Shown: positions 61,378 to 64,000 of the stretch, piece by piece
How positions within the stretch are numbered: position 1 is the stretch's first letter
Layout: the number at the start of each line of letters is the position of its first letter
From: Mitsuaria sp. 7
Lineage (GTDB): Bacteria; Pseudomonadota; Gammaproteobacteria; Burkholderiales; Burkholderiaceae_C
Length of the DNA: 64,000 bases
Direction of reading: 5' to 3'
Assembly (NCBI RefSeq): GCF_001653795.1
Contig: NZ_CP011514.1
Location: forward strand, 3,676,279 to 3,740,278
Program-made: the position numbers and the translations under genes
The notes under the pieces: model-generated
What the model was told of the DNA's origin: nothing
Database searches by the model: none
The model's input: the letters and a program-made list of their open reading frames with translations, nothing else

Positions 61378-62880
61378 ATGACCGCCCCCGCCCTCGCCCC
61401 CGCTTCCGCCATCGCCATCGGAGCCGCCTCGGCGGGTGCCGACATGCCTTCGCATCGCATCCAGCTGCTCGCGCAGGGCCTGCGCATCGACGGCCTGCCC
61501 GAACTGCGCGGCCGGTTGCTGCCGCGGCTGCTGGCCGCGCTGCTGCAGGCGCATGAGCAAGGCCTGGCGCGCATCGACAGCCCCTGCTCGCGCGCGGAGC
61601 TGCGCGAGCGCATCGCCGGCATGGCCGAGCTGCACCGCACGCAGGTCTGGCGCGCGCTCGCGCTGCTGGACGACGGCCCGCTGGCCACGCTGATCGAAGC
61701 CAGCGCCCGCAGCAGCGGCCCGTTCTGGCTCAACGCCGCCTTGCTGTCGGACTGCCGCTTCGAGATCGACGGCGAGCCCGCCACCGGCGAGGCCCTCGCG
61801 CGCTGGCTCGGCCAGCAGCGCCCGGTGCGCGCGCCGGCCGCCGCGCCGCTGCTCCCGCTGGCCTACGCCGAGGCGCTGGCCCGCGCCGACTACCTGCTCG
61901 ATCGCGGCGAGCTCTATCCCGCGCGCCTCGCCTTGCAGCAGGCCGCGCCGCACGTGCCGCCGGGCGACGACGCCGCGGCCGCCGCGCTGGGCCTGCGTCG
62001 CGCCCGCATCGCGCGCCGGCTCGGCGACTGGGCCGCGCTGCAGGACGAACTGCGCGAACTCGGCCAGACGCTCAACAACAGCCGCCTGCCGCGTCTGGAA
62101 CGCCGCCAGCTGCGCGCCCGCGTCGCCATCCTCGCGGCCTGGCACTGGTTCGGCAGCCTCGGCCAGGCGGCGCCGGCGCTGGACAAGCTCGACGAGGTCG
62201 ATCCCGACGTGCTCGCCGCCGACTCCACGCTGCGCTGCGACCACGGCAACCTGCGCGGCATCGTGCTGCGCGACCTCGCCATCGCCCGCGGCGATGCGGC
62301 GCTCGCGACACAGTCGCTGGCCAGCCTCGGCGACGCGCTGCGCAGCGCCTCGCTGGCAGGGCTGCCCGATGCGCTCCAGGTCTGCGCCGCCAACCTGTCC
62401 AACGCGCTGGGCCGGCTCGTCGAAGCCGAGCTGCTGCCCGCGGATGGTCCCGGCATCGAAGACGCACTGCGTTGGCTGCTGCTCAGCGACGCGCTCTGCG
62501 CGCGCTGGCAGCTCGGACGCAGCTCGCTGCTGAACACCATCTTCCTGCTCCGGCTGGCAGCGCTCGGACGTCTGGACTTCGCGGCGCTGCAGCGGCTGGC
62601 CACCACGCAAGGCCTGCCCCTGCCGGCCACCTCCTTCGGCGACCTCGCGGCCCAGCGCTGGGCGTCCTGCCGGGCGCGCCAGTCGCAAATCCCCGCTGAC
62701 CAGCGTTGCGCGTTCCTCCTGCTCTGGGCGCGCCACGCGCTCGATGAAGGCGATGCCTTCAGTGCCACCGACCTGGTGCGACAGGCCAGGCTGCAGGCGC
62801 GCAAGCTGCGCGATGAAGAAGCGCGGCGGCGTTATCTCGACGAGGCCGACGCGTTGATGCCTCAGTCGCGGCGGGCGTGA
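61378..62880 (+). CDS. Soluble helical protein of unknown function
   Basis: A 500-residue protein. It is alanine/leucine/arginine rich and helical throughout, with repeat-like helical pairs (ALARADYLLDRGELYPARLA, RRARIARRLGDWAALQDELR, LGLRRARIARRLGD) that resemble degenerate TPRs at ~160-300. An N-terminal RIQLLAQGLRIDGLPELRGR segment looks like a separate small domain, possibly helical DNA-binding (LHRTQVWRALALLDDG), but this is weak. No signal peptide. The ATG at 61378 is the first that gives a plausible N-terminus. Downstream lies the truncated repeat and the IS. Confidence 0.6.
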   Translation: MTAPALAPASAIAIGAASAGADMPSHRIQLLAQGLRIDGLPELRGRLLPRLLAALLQAHEQGLARIDSPCSRAELRERIAGMAELHRTQVWRALALLDDGPLATLIEASARSSGPFWLNAALLSDCRFEIDGEPATGEALARWLGQQRPVRAPAAAPLLPLAYAEALARADYLLDRGELYPARLALQQAAPHVPPGDDAAAAALGLRRARIARRLGDWAALQDELRELGQTLNNSRLPRLERRQLRARVAILAAWHWFGSLGQAAPALDKLDEVDPDVLAADSTLRCDHGNLRGIVLRDLAIARGDAALATQSLASLGDALRSASLAGLPDALQVCAANLSNALGRLVEAELLPADGPGIEDALRWLLLSDALCARWQLGRSSLLNTIFLLRLAALGRLDFAALQRLATTQGLPLPATSFGDLAAQRWASCRARQSQIPADQRCAFLLLWARHALDEGDAFSATDLVRQARLQARKLRDEEARRRYLDEADALMPQSRRA

Positions 62881-62901
62881 AAGCCCCGAATACAGCGGAA
62901 G

Positions 62902-62941
62902 GCCAAGCGCGGGCACTCCACGACGTGGGGGGCATCGCGTC
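62902..62941 (+). repeat. Dispersed hairpin repeat, copy 4 (cut by the IS)
   Basis: Begins GCCAAGCGCGGGCACTCCAC like copy 3, followed by the left hairpin half GACGT.G.GGGGG.CA.TCGC.GTC. The match stops exactly where the insertion sequence begins (TGAAGTGC at 62942). The right half of the hairpin is absent from this window and should lie beyond the right end of the IS. Confidence 0.75.
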
Positions 62942-62948
62942 TGAAGTG

Positions 62949-62991
62949 CACCCCGAAGGTTGGACATCAATCCAACCGATGGGGTGTTTTT
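62949..62991 (+). terminator. Terminator-like hairpin at the IS left end
   Basis: A two-part stem, CACCCC/GGGGTG (outer) and GGTTGGA/TCCAACC (inner), with a CATCAA loop, is followed by TTTTTC. It looks like an intrinsic terminator directly before the orfA ATG (62993). It may stop transcription from the host gene entering the transposase. Confidence 0.65.
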
Positions 62992-62992
62992 C

Positions 62993-63541
62993 ATGGCGAA
63001 GCACAGTGAGCGTCTGAAGCTCGAAGTTGTTCAGCGGTATCTATCGGGAGAGGCTGGCCACAGAGTCTTGGCCGCAGAGTACGGCGTGGCTCAGGAGCTG
63101 CTACGGCGCTGGATAGCGGCTTATCGCGTGCATGGAAAGGCGGGGCTGGAGGGCACCAGGCTTGGCAAGCGCTACAGCGCGGAGTTCAAGCTGGACTTGT
63201 TGCGCCGGGCCGAGTGCGAGAAGCTGTCCAACACCAAAGCGGCCATGCTGTTCGACGTGCGTGGGGGTGGTGCCGTGGTTGCCCTGTGGCGGCGCCAGTA
63301 CGATGAGGGTGGCCCGCAAGCGCTTCATCCCAAACCCCAGGGTCGCCCTCCGAAGAACATGCCAACGCCCAAGCCCACCCCAGTCGCGCCCGAGAAGACG
63401 GAAGACAAGCGCTCCTTGGAAGAGTTGCGCGAAGAAAACGAGCAATTGCGTACGGAGGTCGCCTACCTAAAAAAATTAGAGGCCTTGGTTCGAGCCAATC
63501 GGCAAGCTGCGCTGAAAGGGCGCAAGCCGTCCTCGAGCTGA
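62993..63541 (+). CDS. IS3-family transposase OrfA
   Basis: A 182-residue OrfA. Two helix-turn-helix units (LSGEAGHRVLAAEYGVAQEL then LRRWIAAYRVHGKAGLEGTR; SNTKAAMLFDVRGGGAVVAL) bind the ends, and a coiled-coil leucine zipper follows (LEELREENEQLRTEVAYLKK). The A7 run at 63469-63475 lies inside the zipper, which is where OrfAB frameshifting takes place. ATG at 62993 immediately follows the terminator-like hairpin. Confidence 0.87.
   Translation: MAKHSERLKLEVVQRYLSGEAGHRVLAAEYGVAQELLRRWIAAYRVHGKAGLEGTRLGKRYSAEFKLDLLRRAECEKLSNTKAAMLFDVRGGGAVVALWRRQYDEGGPQALHPKPQGRPPKNMPTPKPTPVAPEKTEDKRSLEELREENEQLRTEVAYLKKLEALVRANRQAALKGRKPSSS
63469..63475 (+). other. Programmed -1 frameshift site (A7)
   Basis: In orfA frame the codons are CTA AAA AAA TTA. 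Slipping back by one base on the A7 run gives an open frame through the orfB start (63553) to 63981 without a stop, allowing an OrfAB fusion, as in other IS3 elements. Confidence 0.75.
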
Positions 63542-64000
63542 GGCCGCAGTTTTTGTTGCGTCGGCTTTTGCTGGCCGCATGTCTGCCGCGCAGCACGTTC
63601 TACTACCAGGCCGCGCAGCGGCAGGCCGGCGACAGGTACGCCGGCCTGAAGGCTGGCATTCGTGCTGTGTACGAGCGCCACAAGGGCCGCTATGGCTATC
63701 GCCGAATCACTGACGAACTCGGACGAAGCGGTCTGGCGGTCAACCACAAGACGGTGCAGCGCCTGATGCGGGATCTGGGCTTGAAGTCGCTGGTGCGTCC
63801 CAAGAAGTACCGTTCCTACCGCGGCGAAATGGCCACGATGCCCAACCTGCTCAACCGGCAGTTCACGGCTGAGCGGCCCAACGAGAAATGGGTGACCGAC
63901 GTGACCGAGTTCAATGTCCGAGGAGACAAGCTGTACCTGTCGCCCGTGATGGACCTGTTCAACGGAGAGATCGTGGCCTACTAGATGAACGAGCGTGCGC
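63475..64000 (+). pseudogene. IS3-family transposase OrfB with in-frame amber stop, window edge
   Basis: The -1 frame codes the catalytic OrfB part: SRSTFYY-like start (PRSTFYYQ), RYGYRRITDELGRSGLAVNH, WVTDVTEF with the first Asp and SPVMDLFNGEIVAY with the second Asp. The reading frame is then broken by TAG at 63982-63984, where related transposases continue with a residue such as Gln (CAG to TAG). The frame resumes with MNERA up to the window edge. The third catalytic Glu lies beyond, so the product is truncated unless the stop is suppressed. Confidence 0.75.

Larger units (their letters stand above)
62942..64000 (+). mobile_element. IS3-family insertion sequence, left part (runs off window)
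   Basis: The left end starts TGAAGTGCACCCCGAAGG, a TG-type terminal repeat. Two overlapping frames code an IS150-group orfA and orfB joined by an A7 slippery run at 63469-63475. The right end lies beyond the window, so length, right repeat and target duplication cannot be seen. It interrupts copy 4 of the dispersed repeat. Confidence 0.88.

Noticed and set aside
1..64000. Prophage, integron, secretion system or defence island
   Set aside because: No integrase, capsid, restriction, toxin-antitoxin, Cas or secretion ATPase genes were recognised; the only mobile element is the IS at the right edge.

Overview
The window is a GC-rich bacterial chromosome segment whose gene families and gene order point to a betaproteobacterium of the order Burkholderiales, plausibly a Roseateles/Mitsuaria/Rubrivivax-like genus. 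The order is inferred from several blocks: hisI-hisE-DUF4870-hinT-tatABC, slmA close to argB, a Bug-type periplasmic receptor, the imuA-imuB-dnaE2 cassette, an MHFG-type PEP-CTERM protein and nudB-EEP-clsB. The genus is a guess. Coding density is high, and many genes join by ATGA or TGATG overlaps.

Layout. 1-1829: end of hutU and hutH (histidine catabolism). 1879-3252: secreted esterase. 3376-6022 (minus): nudB, an EEP-family phosphatase and a ClsB-like cardiolipin synthase in one overlapping operon. 6326-8044: an unknown protein, a lipoprotein and an isolated flgH. 8130-11956 (minus): a TPR-like protein, a DUF3391/HD-GYP c-di-GMP phosphodiesterase and a di-haem cytochrome c. 12045-19655: a MoxR ATPase and its likely VWA partner, separated by a small membrane protein, a GNAT, an S9 peptidase with a histone-H1-like tail, a PEP-CTERM protein and an EAL protein. 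19652-25883: tamA-tamB. 26021: tRNA-Arg(CCT). 26113-28225: cupin and the carboxy-terminal protease ctpA. 28423-33953 (minus): tatCBA, hinT, DUF4870, hisE, hisI, mutT, a DUF815 ATPase and slmA. 34134-36005 (minus): an unpaired LuxR-type response regulator and argB. 36110-37917 (plus): CDF cation transporter, dtd and a VOC protein. 38039-39004: Bug receptor. 39144-48023 (minus): an ABC transporter operon of the branched-chain amino acid type, framed by two acyl-CoA ligases, with a Crp/Fnr regulator diverging at 48767. 50505-52554: OmpR/histidine kinase pair. 52588-58121: LexA box and the SOS mutasome imuA-imuB-dnaE2. 58406-62880: hydrolase, an AT-richer orphan gene, a 23-residue membrane peptide, an unknown membrane protein and an unknown soluble protein. 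62942-end: an IS3-family insertion sequence running off the window.

Most of the window is housekeeping, envelope biogenesis (TamAB, Tat, ClsB, CtpA) and signalling (HD-GYP, EAL, two response regulators). The most novel signal is non-coding. A dispersed element of about 70-80 bp occurs four times in intergenic gaps (3297-3377, 16919-16999, 28318-28388, 62902-62941). Its three full copies fold into the same three-tier hairpin with compensatory base changes, and the fourth is cut by the insertion sequence. Other non-obvious signals are a terminator-like hairpin at the left end of the insertion sequence, an amber stop in its transposase, a GTAACG palindrome cluster between divergent genes at 61279-61331, and a lysine/alanine-rich tail on the S9 peptidase that overlaps a convergent PEP-CTERM gene.
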